A stretch of 64,000 bases of DNA from Mycosphaerella arachidis (GCA_001297265.1 LIHB01000030.1:124001-188000); one strand, 5' to 3'. Numbered from the stretch's first letter, positions 51,851 to 62,542 are shown. Notes: generated by a model from the sequence alone, not told the origin. Program-made: numbers and translations.

Positions 51851-52609
51851 TCACTTCAACCTCTTGCACCGCACGCCTGTCCCATGCACATGAAATGGAC
51901 ACAGGTACACCGCAGCGAATCCATCGTCATGGCTCATGCTGGGCCTCGATATCAACTCCTTCGTAAGCTCCATCACCGCCTCAGCAGGCCATTCGTGCTC
52001 AAACATCGTCGTTTGACTAGAGACGCGCCGTGCTGAAGGAGAAAATGAGGCACCACCTCAGAGGTGATCCTTCGCTCGTATTATCCCAGACGTACTGGAG
52101 CTCACTAAGCGGTTGCATGTAATCCCGCACAGACAATTCGCGCAATTTTGTAAAAGCCGCGTTCTCTAGCGACGGCACGTGGCGACGGTCGCCGAAAAGC
52201 CAGAGTTTGATCAAATCCTGGTAGGTGTAGTAGTCGGCTAGTTGACCTGTGAAGAGGTACATTTTGAAATTCTGGAAAGTTCCGATGTCTTCATTTGTCA
52301 GTTGGATCGTTGTTTTCTTCGGCTTAGTGAAAGCGGCCAGTATCCATGTTGTCAATCGCCGCTCGAAAGTAGCCAGAGTAGAACTTGAGAAGTCCTTTGT
52401 ACACCTCAGTGACGGGCTTCTTGTCGTCTTGGCCTACACGAACGCGGACGAAGGTGTCGAAGCACTCGCTGCCAGTACAAGTCAGAACACAGCCATAGTA
52501 TGTCCGAAGCGCTCGAGTCTACACACCTTGGAGGTTTCTTGTCCGGAGTACTTGGTAGGTCAGCAAGCCGACCGCGAGCGGCGGCTGGATTGGCGATTGC
52601 CGTTGCCAT
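51851..52609 (-). pseudogene. BTB/POZ pseudogene, copy 2
   Basis: It starts MATAIANPAAARGRLADLPS, then an intron (GTGTGT...GGCAG). The BTB core ECFDTFVRVRVGQDDKKPVT and VYKGLLKFYSGYFRAAID follows. One extra base shifts the frame before LAAFTKPKKTTIQLTNEDIG and KMYLFTGQLADYYTYQDLIK. VWDNTSEGSPLRWCLIF is followed by TAG and TGA. A further shift leads to EHEWPAEAVMELTKELISRP and the ending LCPFHVHGTGVRCKRLK, TGA at 51851. BTB proteins usually link to Cul3 or form dimers. Three or more lesions indicate a dead gene. Confidence 0.75.
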
Positions 52610-53306
52610 GGCGAATAGTGGTGTTGGTGTGTCGAAGAAGTGAGAAGACGTGGAGCGCAAGTGACATGTTTGAAGGGTGTTCCTTTGTCTCGAAGCAGCG
52701 AGGAGAGAAAAGGCTTTCAGACCTAGACCCACTGTCATGTGTTTGCTCGAACGCGTTCTCGCTCACTGTCACGGACACATGCTCAAAACATTCCGCATTC
52801 GTCGTGAAGCGGAAGCGCGTCGGCGAGACGTGAGCGCTCTGTCCTTTCCCACGAACATGGGACGAGAGCACGAGTTCAATCACCTGAAAGCAAAATATCT
52901 GTCAGCACCCCCAATTTCCACACCGCTGTTCACTTTATTTCTCGAAGAGAAGGAACACCGCAGACTAGTCTGAGGATCAAGTCAAACCAGTAAAAAGGTA
53001 CTGCCAGTCCGCGCGAAGGCAAGACTCTTCAATCTCGCCATCGTTATAAAATGATACAAACTCGTCATGGGAATGAGAGCCAAGCTTGCCGTCCCGATGG
53101 CTATCCATGTGAAAAGGAAAGAAGGGGAGTGGAGAGGCTGAACGACTTACAGCGATGGATGGAGTAGACACTTGACGAATGAGGACATCCAGTGCTCATG
53201 GGAGTATTCGCATTCCAGTATCGGGGAAGTGGCGGTAATCCGAGATAGATGACCGAGTTGCAGCGGCTCCAAGCATTGGCGACGAAGAGAAAGCTGTACA
53301 GGAAGA
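52610..53306. other. Intergenic with a possible 53-residue minus-strand ORF
   Basis: From ATG 53188, MSSFVKCLLHPSL joins across a clean GTAAGT...GGATAG intron (53101-53150). It continues as HRDGKLGSHSHDEFVSFYND and GEIEESCLRADWQYLFTGLT, ending at 52977. The frame and splice sites agree, so a small gene just downstream of the NSRP1-like gene, or an extension of its transcript, is possible. Not recognised. The rest holds no supported gene. Confidence 0.28.
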
Positions 53307-54485
53307 TCATCCTCCTGCCTTTTCCTTCTCCTTCGCAGCCTTTCTCGCAAGATACCGTGCCTTCGCGTCGCTGACATCCTTCTCCGTCTTCTGCGACTTG
53401 GCCGCCTTCTCAAGTCGTACACGCTCCTCTTCCTCTTCCTCACGAGCTCTCTTTGCTTGCGCAGCGAGCTGCTCTTCCATCATCTGGGACTGCCTCTCCC
53501 GCGTCTCTTGCTTAGCATCGTTCCTGCGGCCCTTGAAAGCAGAATGTTGAGGTCTATTCGAGGTCTTGAGATGATCTGCTGCGTGGTCGTCCCTGGTCTT
53601 GCCGGAAGGTACAATGTTCAGACCTGCAGAAAGTAGTTCCCGCTTATCTATGATCTGACCATCTTCGTTAACGTGGATGTTCTTGCCCTGTGATGCCAGC
53701 TCTGCTGCTAGTTCTGCATCGCTCTTCTGCTTCTTGTCATCGGCGACTTTCACACCCTCCTTCTCCGCCCTCTCAGCAGCTTCCACGGCTTCGCGATGTT
53801 GCTGCTCCGTCTGATCCATCATGGTACGGTAGAAGCCCTGCATGCCATTGCCCAGACCCAGGCGTTTCTTCTTCTCGGCTTCCTCTTCCGCTTTTTTGCG
53901 CTCCTCTTCCTCCAGCCGCTTGTTCTCCTCCTGCTGCTCCTTGTAAGCACTCGTCACGAACTTCTCCTTGTCTGCAAATTCATCCCCTTCCTCTTCTCGC
54001 TCGCGCTGCAGTTTCTTCTCCATGGCGACCTGCTGGTCTTTCTTGCGGCGCTCAGCTGCATCGAGGAGGTTGTTGATATACTTGGGCTTGCGCTCGATGG
54101 CGTCTTGCTTTGATGCGGCCTTCTTGGCGTCCGCGACGGACTGCTTTGCATCGTGGAAGGAGTCGTAGTCAAAGATGGCTTCGTCTACTTGCTGCGCTGC
54201 TTTCACTTGCGTTTTCGAGGCTTGCATCGCCGACAAATCCGCGCCGAAGTCTTCACCATCCTTTCTCCGCGGTTTTGGCTGCGGTCGTCCAGTGAGGCCA
54301 GCTGTAAGTGTGGGTTTCGATGTGGATGTAGACTTGCTACCGCCGAATGTGCTTATCTCCTCCTCCACTTGTTCGATCTGCCTCGGCTCCTCATCGTCGC
54401 CATCTTCGTCGTCGAGACCTTTCAATGTCCTTCGCGCTGGCGCTGCGGCCTTTTTCTTGAGGTTGAGTCCGTATTTCAGCGACAT
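53307..54485 (-). CDS. NSRP1-like (DUF2040) nuclear speckle splicing-regulator homologue
   Basis: Single exon, 392 residues. The start MSLKYGLNLKKKAAA is the family's typical N-terminus (S-x-K-Y-G-L/N-L). The DUF2040 core, DEAIFDYDSFHDAKQ to SAYKEQQEENKRLEEEE, includes KPKYINNLLDAAERRKKDQQ and lies at about residue 100-215. The rest is a long charged coiled coil (Lys/Glu/Arg-rich) with GNGMQGFYRTMMDQTEQQH near 235 and a basic end. The human relative regulates alternative splicing; the fungal role is inferred. Divergent from the acetyltransferase gene. Confidence 0.85.
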   Translation of the reverse strand: MSLKYGLNLKKKAAAPARRTLKGLDDEDGDDEEPRQIEQVEEEISTFGGSKSTSTSKPTLTAGLTGRPQPKPRRKDGEDFGADLSAMQASKTQVKAAQQVDEAIFDYDSFHDAKQSVADAKKAASKQDAIERKPKYINNLLDAAERRKKDQQVAMEKKLQREREEEGDEFADKEKFVTSAYKEQQEENKRLEEEERKKAEEEAEKKKRLGLGNGMQGFYRTMMDQTEQQHREAVEAAERAEKEGVKVADDKKQKSDAELAAELASQGKNIHVNEDGQIIDKRELLSAGLNIVPSGKTRDDHAADHLKTSNRPQHSAFKGRRNDAKQETRERQSQMMEEQLAAQAKRAREEEEEERVRLEKAAKSQKTEKDVSDAKARYLARKAAKEKEKAGG

Positions 54486-54638
54486 GTTGTTGAGTGAGTA
54501 AAGATTCTGGGAATCGAGTGGGCAACTTCTGGCTGACTGAGCAGAGCTTAGACTCGAGACCCATTGGAAGGAACGATGATTAGTACAACATAAGTTACAC
54601 GTGTGCGACTTTGATCCACGATAGTCAAGTGAGCAATC
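54486..54638. promoter_or_regulatory. Bidirectional promoter, NSRP1-like gene and acetyltransferase
   Basis: Only 153 bp lie between the two divergent ATGs, so core promoter elements must be shared or interleaved. No motif identified. Confidence 0.55.
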
Positions 54639-55462
54639 ATGGCCGAGCAAGCTACATTGAGCGAGAACAAGGCTCGTATGCAGCGAGGTGATTACTTCTA
54701 CGCTTTCACACCAGAGCTGGTGAAAGATCGGAGACGTTGTTCACGTGCCGTGTCTCGTTACAACAACGCAGATATGGAGACGTTGACGAGAAGACGACAG
54801 GTCGGGATGTGGAGAGAGTAAGTATTTGGATGATCCAAAGCAGCAGTGGCTTACACTATGCTCACGTTCCACGTCAGTATCGTCTGCGACAAGACGCCAC
54901 TCCCACCTCCAGCAGGGACTGAAGACGACGACGATGAACTCTTCGCCGAGGATGCCTGGGTAGAACCTCCAATCCACATAGACTACGGCTATAACGTCGA
55001 ACTCGGTGATAACGTCTTCGTTAACTTCAATTGCACTATTCTTGATACCTGCAAAGTCAAGATTGGAGCGAGGACGTTAATCGGAAGCAGTGTCTCGCTA
55101 TACGCTGGAGGCCATCCCTTAGATCCTGAAGTTCGCAACGGCACCAAAGGACCAGAGTTTGGTGGTGAGATAGTCATTGAAGAGGACTGCTGGCTAGGTG
55201 GAAGCGTCATTGTTCTGCCCAATGTTAGGATCGGGAAGGGGACCACTGTGGGCGCCGGGAGTGTGGTTACCAAGGTCAGTTACTGCGGTCTGTAGGATGT
55301 GCTTGTGTATGCTGAATTCACCAGGATGTGCCACCGTATTCCGTGGTCGTTGGCAACCCAGCAAGAGTCATCAAGCAGGCGCCACGAGACACGAAGCTCG
55401 ATGTAACCAGTGGAGCTCTTGCAGCCTTACAGAGGGATCGGGCCCCGAAGGAGCAGGACTAG
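54639..55462 (+). CDS. Maltose/galactoside-type sugar O-acetyltransferase (left-handed beta-helix)
   Basis: Transfers acetyl from acetyl-CoA to sugars. Three exons, introns 54818-54877 and 55275-55324, 237 residues. The N-terminal maltose-acetyltransferase helix region is MQRGDYFYAFTPELVKDRRR. The hexapeptide-repeat domain contains IDYGYNVELGDNVFVNFNCT, ILDTCKVKIGARTLIGSSVS and LYAGGHPLDPEVRNG, where His is the expected catalytic residue. It continues IEEDCWLGGSVIVLPNVRIG and GTTVGAGSVVTKDVPPYSVV. The order is that of bacterial Maa/LacA. An acidic insert (TEDDDDELFAEDA) near residue 75 is lineage-specific. Confidence 0.9.
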
Positions 55463-56158
55463 TGGACAACTCCGATCCATGTCTGCTCTCGTGGTATTGG
55501 TTTGTCGCGCCACTGGCTGACCTCAAAGGTTCGTCCAGCATGAGCGACTGACTCGAACAATGTCAAACCATAGATCTCTAGTCCTGGGAGACTACGTTCC
55601 GACTGTACACCTGCGCCTTGATCCTTCACGATATACAGCTGTGCGAAACATCGTCACGCCAGCAGATATGACGTTCTTCTCGGCTCAAGGGAAAGTGCCT
55701 CAAGGCTGCCTGCACAACAACTTTTGCAAGAGGGGCATACAGTGCCTCATATCGGTGTCGTATTAGGACCGAATAAGGTCTCGTGGCATCAACATAGGCC
55801 GTGGACTTCACGTCTCAGGGCGCTACTGGCTAGAGAGTCTACCAAGTGGGGCAGTGGCAGTCGAGCCGCACCGAAATGCTAAAATCTGGAATGCTCCTCT
55901 AGGTGACTGCAATCATGGACCTCTGGGAGGGGGTATATTCTTTCTTCTAGGGCCACGTTTTCAGGATCTAGTGCTCATTAGATGTCGTACAAAGCGTCAC
56001 GGCAGAAAGAAGGCGAATCTTGCGATGCCGCATGTTATAAAGCCAAAGGATCCTACTGACGATGCCCCACAAGCAAATCCGCAGCGTGTTGTGCCTTAGA
56101 CAAGCATCAACAAGCTCGCTCGATGGAGGCTTAGCTGTCTGATCAAGCATCTGTATAG
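55463..56158. other. Intergenic, no gene recognised
   Basis: A 68-codon frame at 55560-55766 (LVLGDYVPTVHLRLDPSRYT) is open, but unsupported by splice sites or family. Confidence 0.35.
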
Positions 56159-56452
56159 CTTGAACCGCCAGTCCTTGGGTCAGCTCAGTCTGTTTACGAA
56201 CGACGTCCAAAACAGCCGCAAGCTCACGTTATCCCTCACAACAAAAACCAACTCACCAACGCCACTCCCACAATTTCCTTCCTTCAAACCCTCCTCCCCC
56301 ACTTCAACACCCCAAAGGACAGCCCCGTCATCAGCGAGCTCCTCCCAGACCTCAAAGACGCCGTCTTCGAGCATCAGTTCCCCAGCTCAGACTTCGCCCA
56401 TTTTAGACGACGAATCCCTCCTCTCACGAAGCCGCTGCCTACCACAGCGTAG
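56159..56452 (+). pseudogene. Orphan 3' exon of an unknown gene
   Basis: After a TAG that could be a splice acceptor, one frame reads coherently for 97 codons: LEPPVLGSAQSVYERRPKQP, PTISFLQTLLPHFNTPKDSP, then VISELLPDLKDAVFEHQFPS. It ends ...KPLPTTA-TAG. The helix-rich composition is unlike the overlapping Ser/Thr/Pro frame. No upstream exon or start was found. A gene remnant is more likely than a working gene. Confidence 0.35.
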
Positions 56453-57093
56453 CAAAGAAAATCCCTGATTTCTTGAGATAGTGTCGAGAACTTCGGTGGT
56501 AAGACTAGCAGGCTCCGCTATCAATCAGCGGACGCAACATTTAATCACCACGAAGTAACCTTCTCGGTGGACACAAATCTCCGCATCGATACTGGGACAT
56601 TACTTCGGCTCTTCCTTTGCAATGAATAGTCGCCTGCCGTACTGATCGAGCGATGAGCAAAGCTTCCCCATTGTGTCGCTGATACCAGATTCGCGGTCTG
56701 GTCTCTTCACTTACCGGTCATCTTCGCCACGGCTTCGATGCCCGAATGGCTGATGGAGGACATCCGTGATCTGTTTGGCTCTTGCTTTACACCTGCGTTG
56801 TTTGGTAATCAGGGCCGCCACTCCAATGACTCTACACTCGAGCCGGCCATGTTGCTACGGGCGTCGATCATGTGCCTTGGCTCGTGTCGCAGCAGGCCGT
56901 TCACTTGAGGTGAGAGATTCTTCTTGCATTGCTAAACAAGGGGCAGTAGATTCGTACCGCCGAGCAATAGACCAAGTCTGTCGTAGGTTCACGACGCGAT
57001 CCGGGAAGCATCGTTTCCTGCAGTATCCGATACGGGCCAGCATCATCTACCATAGAGCCTTGCTCAGATGCAACCCTCTCCACGGAGCTCCCA
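56453..57093. other. Intergenic, no gene recognised
   Basis: No coherent coding frame seen on either strand. Confidence 0.35.
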
Positions 57094-57584
57094 TTGGATA
57101 AGAGGCTGTTCGCCGAAGATAGTCCCTCTTCAATCCTTGTTAGGGCTACGTTTTGTCGGAGCTCAAGTGCAGAAGTCACGCCATCGACTGTGCAATCAAC
57201 TCTGCTGGATGGTAGACCACATCCTCATAGCCAAGCAGAAACTTTCGCGCTCCATGAAAGCATCTGTGCCTTTTCCGCGTCAGCTGGGCGGAGCAACATC
57301 CACGGTCGTCGTGTCATGCCAGCAGGTGGGCGGCTATCTTGCAGCTTGATCAAGGAGATTGGATGCATCTGAGACGAGAAGAGCTGGAGGAGATCATCCA
57401 GAGACGAGGATCCGAGGAACGAATGTTTGAGGAGACTGCATCAGCGCGCATACACAGAGAGCAGGAAGCTCAAGAAAAGAAGCCATTGGCCGGACTGACT
57501 GCTTTCCAAAAGGCTGGCAAGCTCCTCGCGAACGTCTTGAAGATCAAGATTCCCAGCACCAACATCGAGACCGCTCCAGGTTGA
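57094..57584 (+). pseudogene. Possible small gene with frame change
   Basis: One frame (57094-57369) reads RLFAEDSPSSILVRATFCRS and AETFALHESICAFSASAGRS. The neighbouring frame (57339-57584) then gives MHLRREELEEIIQRRGSEER and GLTAFQKAGKLLANVLKIKI. The second part has a strong amphipathic, charged helix. A one-base lesion or an unrecognised short intron near 57340 would join them. Family not recognised. Confidence 0.3.
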
Positions 57585-58303
57585 CGCACTCGATGGACCT
57601 CTCTATCAGGATATATGATGCACCAGGGGCTTGCTGTACGGGTCGATGCCTCGCGATATTTCTTCCGCTTCAGCCCCGTCAAAAGTCTCAGCCAGTGGCA
57701 ACAAACCATCCTTTGAATGCATAATTCCGACTGAATAGATGCATGATGCATCAAGACGCCACTGCATCCCTTCGTGGCTCGCGATTTCGTCCTACCCATT
57801 AAGGTTCAGCCTACCGTTGAGAAGACGGCGGACCATACAACCGACAGCACACTCTATAGTGTTTCGTGCCCATAGTCCACCGTAAAACGCCACAAACGTT
57901 GGCCGTTGGAGCTGGCGCCTAGGATCAACTCTAATAACGAGCCATGAAGGAATGACCTACGAGCTTCGACACAAACGTCTATACTTGGACTGCGCCAAGG
58001 AAGTGGGGCCGATCCATCTACTTCACCTGGTCTTCTACTGCCAGATCTCGACAACGAACATTTCTCGACTCAGAAAACACCATCAGACCTGTGTTCGAAA
58101 GCTCATCGTACACCTCGTCTTGGCAGCGAGGCCCGTTGCATGAGAAAGAAGTGCCGTTGATCTTGTTATAAAGGCTGCACTGAAGCACTATCCAAAAGGA
58201 TATATACCCGAACGGCATCTATCGCGATCGTGTTTGGCGAGAGTCGTCTGCAGCTCGATCATTGGCTCAATCGATACCGATCCTTAGAAGGCTCGACAAA
58301 GCT
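57585..58303. other. Intergenic, promoter of the MDR-family gene
   Basis: No supported coding sequence. Confidence 0.4.
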
Positions 58304-59326
58304 ATGGCCTCGACATTACCAAGCACGATGCGAGCCTCGCAATGGACGACGAATGCCAACGGGATCGAGCAGGACTTGAAGCTCCACAAAGAAGCGTCTC
58401 TACCAAAGAACGCAACCTCACTGCCGGCTGGCCACACGCTGGTCAAGGTCGCATACAGTACCGTGAACCCCTTCGACTACAAAGTCGCAGAAACACCAAT
58501 CGTCGGGCAATACATCCTTGCCAAGCCATCAATCCCTGCCCTCGACTTCGCTGGTACAGTCATCGAGACCAAGCGCTCCGACCTGAAAGTGGGAGAGCGT
58601 GTGTTCGGCAGGACCGACCCTCCCATCTTCGGCTGCCTCGCAGAGTACGTAGTGGTCCGAGAAGCTGGCATTTCCCCCGTGCCCGAGGGTGTGTCCCTCC
58701 GCGACGCCTCAACGGCCGGGATTGCCGCCCTGGCTGCCTATCAGTCGCTTATCCCTTATATAAAGTCTGGATCTTCGGTCTTCATCAACGGTGGAAGCGG
58801 CGGAACCGGTCACTTCGGGATTCAATTCGCGAAAGCTGTTGGCTGCCACGTAACCACAACTTGCTCTTCTTCCAACATCAGCTTCTGCAAGCAACTTGGC
58901 GCGGATGAGGTCATTGATTACACTCAAGTAAACCTCATCAACGAACTGAAACAGCGTGGCAAGCAATACGATCTCATCGTCGACAACGTGTTCAACAACC
59001 GCGACCTGTACTGGCAATGTCACCACTACCTCAAGCCGGGAGGTACGTTTGCAACGCCTGGAGACACCAGACCTGCAGCGTTGAAGGACTTGGCGCTGGC
59101 CCACGTTCTTCCAGGCTGGCTTGGTGGAGGTCAGAGAAGCTTCGCGTTCATTCGGAATCAGCCGGATCAGAACGACTTCGAACAGATTGCGAAGTGGATG
59201 CAGCAGGGGAAGGTCAGGCCATACATTCAGGAGGAGTTTTCGTTGGAGGATGCGCACAAGGCGTATGAGAAGCTGAAGTCTGGGAGGACGAAGGGGAAGA
59301 TTGTGGTGAGGGTGGCTGAGTCTTGA
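58304..59326 (+). CDS. Zinc-independent MDR-superfamily quinone/enoyl reductase
   Basis: NADPH-dependent oxidoreductase of the medium-chain dehydrogenase family. Single exon, 340 residues from the first in-frame ATG. The N-terminal GroES-like fold has HTLVKVAYSTVNPFDYKVA and PALDFAGTVIETKRSDLKVG. The Rossmann domain has VFINGGSGGTGHFGIQFAKA near residue 175, the usual A-x-x-G-x-x-G variant for NADPH, and LGADEVIDYTQVN. The zinc-binding Cys/His set of alcohol dehydrogenases is absent. This pattern resembles RTN4IP1/zeta-crystallin-like quinone reductases. Substrate unknown. Confidence 0.88.
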   Translation: MASTLPSTMRASQWTTNANGIEQDLKLHKEASLPKNATSLPAGHTLVKVAYSTVNPFDYKVAETPIVGQYILAKPSIPALDFAGTVIETKRSDLKVGERVFGRTDPPIFGCLAEYVVVREAGISPVPEGVSLRDASTAGIAALAAYQSLIPYIKSGSSVFINGGSGGTGHFGIQFAKAVGCHVTTTCSSSNISFCKQLGADEVIDYTQVNLINELKQRGKQYDLIVDNVFNNRDLYWQCHHYLKPGGTFATPGDTRPAALKDLALAHVLPGWLGGGQRSFAFIRNQPDQNDFEQIAKWMQQGKVRPYIQEEFSLEDAHKAYEKLKSGRTKGKIVVRVAES

Positions 59327-59997
59327 TATCATGCTTAATGCGCGAGCAACATGCTGTCAAGTTCAGCGTCAATAGAATAGAGCTCAAAGCACCGTACTTG
59401 TGACCTGTCTAGCCTTGCCGGGCCTCGAACTTTCCAGAACCACAGCTGAGGACGAGATCACATAGATGGACTGGTCAGAGAGGCAGGTGAACAATGTAAG
59501 ATCTAATAGTGGACGCGGAGTAAGGACGGGGTTAGCACAGGGTGGTGAGCTTACCATCACGGGGAAACAAGTTCTGCAAGCGACAGAGCTCCTGACAGAT
59601 GGGATTGAACATGATCAAGTGGCCAGGAGGCGTGTCCGGTTTCTACATCTGCGGTCCGGTTCCTATGTCTGCGGTCCTTCTTCATTCAACATAGCCAGGA
59701 CAACTACGTAGCACAGGCCTATGCTCAAGGCTTTCCATCTCTATCACCGTGTGTCTCATGTTCGTACTGCACGTTCCTCATTCATGCCCACAGCCATGTG
59801 CTTAGTTACTGTATTGCATTGTCCAGTCGTGCTAGCTGGCGCTGCTGCATCCCCAGTCTCTCCATCTACCATCCATTCCCACCAGTGTAGGAGCCATACC
59901 CTCCCAATGCACGCCGATTATCGTAGAGGTTGAGGCCATTTCCAGAACGGCCGTTTTGATTGTTTGAAGTGCCTCTGCCAAGCCCACCCGAGCCAGG
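59327..59997. other. Intergenic between convergent genes
   Basis: 3' flanks of the MDR gene and CSN6. An imperfect direct repeat (CTGCGGTCCG/TTCTATGTCTGCGGTCC) lies near 59645-59670. No gene recognised. Confidence 0.4.
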
Positions 59998-61209
59998 CTA
60001 CAGCCCGCGATCGTCAGCCATCAGACCTTCATCGCCAAAGCTGCCCATCCGTCCACCGCCACGGCCACCAAAAGCTCCACGCTCCTTCTGTTGCTTATCA
60101 CGAAGGAGGACGTTGAATTTGGAGCCCAGACCCTGTGCTTCCGCCACAGCGCGCGTCAGACTTGCAAGAAGTGATGTGAGGTGCACATCTTGCTTCTCGA
60201 TGTCGGCTGACATTTGCAATGTTGAAATTGGAGCGAGAACGTTGCCGTTTGCGTCGGCTTCGGGCACTGCTGCAGGCGGAGGTGCGAGAAGCGGTAGGCG
60301 AGACAACATGGCATTGATGCTGCGAAGGAGTGTGAAATTGGTGTCTGGTGGTGGTGCCGCGTCGAGGTTCTCGTCCGTGAGGTAGCTTGCGGGTAGTGTC
60401 TCTAGATATGAGCCGAGCAGCTTGATGCGCTCGTTGAGCATCTTGATGGCATTGACTTTCGAGTTGAGGGTTGTAATCAGCTCATCGTCCTCAGGCGAGA
60501 GTATGTTTGTGGATGTTCCGTTCGCCTCAGCATCCTCGCCATCCTTCGCCTTGCCCTTCCCCTTCGTCTTCTTGTCCTTTGAGCTCGATCCTGCCGAGCC
60601 TGCGGCATCTGCCCTGGGCACTGCCGTGGCATTGCCACCACCCACCGCGACGAAGTTCACACCAATCATCTCGGCATCGCCCGACTCAACCTCGAACGCC
60701 AGCTCTTTGAATCGAACCTGCACCTGCTCGCCGTCATTCTCCTCCACTGACTCGTACAGGGTGATGGGTAGCTTGCTACCCTGCAGATCGTCGACCAGCT
60801 CCGGATGGAAGAGCAGTAGCATTGTGTTGTCAGACCCTGTCAAATCTCGCACCTGCTTCAGCACAGGCAGATGTGACTGCTGCGGACCTGCGACAGGACC
60901 GAGCATGAAGAGAGCAACCAAGTCGAGTGCTGGTGCCTTGTGAACTTCCTTATACATGTCCAACCGCTCAGTGAACCAGGCCGCGTCTAAGGCACCGCCG
61001 GATTGTCCCGACGGCTTGCACTCGAATGCGTGTTCGAGGGTGAAGTTCCTGCCATTTTGCTGTCCGATGACTGCGCCGATTACTGGACCTTGCTGTGTTC
61101 GGATGGTGTGTCGAGTAATGTAGTCGCTGATGGTGAGGAGGACGAGGGGGTGTAACTGAATGTTGTTCGAGGCGTCTGGTCGTCCGGGTATCACCAGTGG
61201 GTTGGCCAT
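59998..61209 (-). CDS. CSN6: COP9 signalosome subunit 6 (CSN6)
   Basis: Inactive MPN-domain subunit of the COP9 signalosome, which removes Nedd8 from cullins. Single exon, 403 residues. The MPN fold begins IQLHPLVLLTISDYITRHTI and has GPVIGAVIGQQNGRNFTLEH near residue 42-62. As expected for CSN6, it lacks the H-x-H...D metal site of CSN5. A low-complexity Lys/Gly/Asp insert (KDKKTKGKGKAKDGEDAEAN) lies near 215-240. A helical C-terminal MitMem-type region follows (LNSKVNAIKMLNERIKLLGS). The Gly/Arg-rich end (GGRGGGRMG) is unusual and could bind RNA. Confidence 0.87.
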   Translation of the reverse strand: MANPLVIPGRPDASNNIQLHPLVLLTISDYITRHTIRTQQGPVIGAVIGQQNGRNFTLEHAFECKPSGQSGGALDAAWFTERLDMYKEVHKAPALDLVALFMLGPVAGPQQSHLPVLKQVRDLTGSDNTMLLLFHPELVDDLQGSKLPITLYESVEENDGEQVQVRFKELAFEVESGDAEMIGVNFVAVGGGNATAVPRADAAGSAGSSSKDKKTKGKGKAKDGEDAEANGTSTNILSPEDDELITTLNSKVNAIKMLNERIKLLGSYLETLPASYLTDENLDAAPPPDTNFTLLRSINAMLSRLPLLAPPPAAVPEADANGNVLAPISTLQMSADIEKQDVHLTSLLASLTRAVAEAQGLGSKFNVLLRDKQQKERGAFGGRGGGRMGSFGDEGLMADDRGL

Positions 61210-61675
61210 GTCGGTGGTGGTGTCGAGGTGGAGGAGGTCGAAGGTGAGGTGTTTGGAGTGTTGGCCTTGAACATGGATGGAGCTCTACAAACAGCTCGTG
61301 CCTTCGGGGTGGCATGGGCCAGGCGCGGGAGAAAGTTTAGCCGAGACGCGCCGTTCTACCACATCAGACATGGCAACAGTAAGACGCAACGACATTTGTT
61401 CACAGCGACCCTCGTCTGCGCCATTCGAGCTCAGGTGGCGGTTCGTTTCGACTTATGTGAAGTTGGATCTTCTTTCCCTGCACGTAGTCAATCGAAATAG
61501 ATCTGCAACTTCCAATGTTTCACAAGGCTCGAAGGGTCATGTCTGTCGTCTCTGGTCACGGATGGCTCAGGTAATGAGCATCACCACTCAATCTCGCTAT
61601 CGGGGTATCGTTGTGACCTTAACAGTACACAGTGATGCAACAGCCTCACTCCCGCTCCAATGGTTCAATCACACC
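61210..61675. other. Intergenic, CSN6 promoter
   Basis: No gene recognised between the 3' end of the J-protein gene and CSN6. Confidence 0.4.
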
Positions 61676-62542
61676 TCACCTCTTGGCCTTCTTATTCGCT
61701 CTGTTCTTCTCAAACGCCTCTTCCGGTGGCTCCTCCATCGGCGCACCCTTCTTCCCTTTCTTCGCTGCATACTTGGCCTCCAAATTGTCCAAGAAATTCT
61801 CCTTCCTCGCGCCCTGCCTCTGCTGTATCAACGCCGCCAGATCTCCCATATCCCCACCAGCATCCTTCTTCGCCTTCTTCTTCTGCGTCTTCTTCTCGAA
61901 CTCCTCCGCCTCCGCAGATTCTTTTTCCTTCCGCTTCCTCGCGGCTTTCATCCTGCCCTGCCTGGACTTCTCCGTCTCGTCAGTGTACGCGGAGAACGCC
62001 TCGACCTCGCCCGCCTCGATGGCTGCGTCGATGATGGTTCTGAAGCGATCTTCATCATCCACCATGTCGCTTAGCATAACCTGCTGATACAGTTTCGGTA
62101 GCTTGCCCTTGTGTTGCGTGTAGGCCTGAAGCACTGCCTGCCTCTCTTCCTCGCTGCCTTTGTACTCATTGGAGAAGTCATTGATCTTGTCAGTAGTGAT
62201 GGCTTCGAACTGCCCGCGGAAGAAATCGACCCAGTTGAAGTCATCGTCATCGAGGTCGAGAGATTCTTCGGTTCGGCCGGTGGTGTCGTACCGTTTCCGC
62301 CGGCGTTCGTTGGAGAGGATCGCGAAGGCGAAGGCGATCTCCTGGAATTTGGTGTGCGCAGCTTCTTTCTCGTCTGGTGAAGCTTTGTCAGGGTGATGCC
62401 TCAGTGCGGCCTTTCTGTATGCTTTTTTGATGTCGTCTTGGGATGCGGATGTTTCGACGCCGAGGACTTCGTAAGGATTAATGTCGATTGGAGGATTGTC
62501 GATGTCGATGTCGTCCTCGTCTTCACGTGCGTGTTTGGGCAT
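61676..62542 (-). CDS. J-domain protein, DNAJC9-like
   Basis: Hsp70 co-chaperone; the human relative DNAJC9 chaperones histones H3-H4. Single exon, 288 residues, start at the first in-frame ATG. The J domain NPYEVLGVETSASQDDIKKA to RRRKRYDTTG (about residue 22-90) contains RHHPDKASPDEK with the HPD motif. The next region, DDFNWVDFFRGQFEAITTDK and YKGSEEERQAVLQAYTQHKG, is the DNAJC9-type histone-binding segment by position. Lys-rich helices and GARKENFLDNLEAKYAAKKG close the protein, nuclear-signal-like. Divergent from STN1. Confidence 0.88.
   Translation of the reverse strand: MPKHAREDEDDIDIDNPPIDINPYEVLGVETSASQDDIKKAYRKAALRHHPDKASPDEKEAAHTKFQEIAFAFAILSNERRRKRYDTTGRTEESLDLDDDDFNWVDFFRGQFEAITTDKINDFSNEYKGSEEERQAVLQAYTQHKGKLPKLYQQVMLSDMVDDEDRFRTIIDAAIEAGEVEAFSAYTDETEKSRQGRMKAARKRKEKESAEAEEFEKKTQKKKAKKDAGGDMGDLAALIQQRQGARKENFLDNLEAKYAAKKGKKGAPMEEPPEEAFEKNRANKKAKR

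Noticed and set aside
61676..62087. Plus-strand Ser/Pro/Phe-rich frames opposite the J-protein gene
   Set aside because: They are antisense to Lys/Glu-rich codons of the DNAJC9-like gene.
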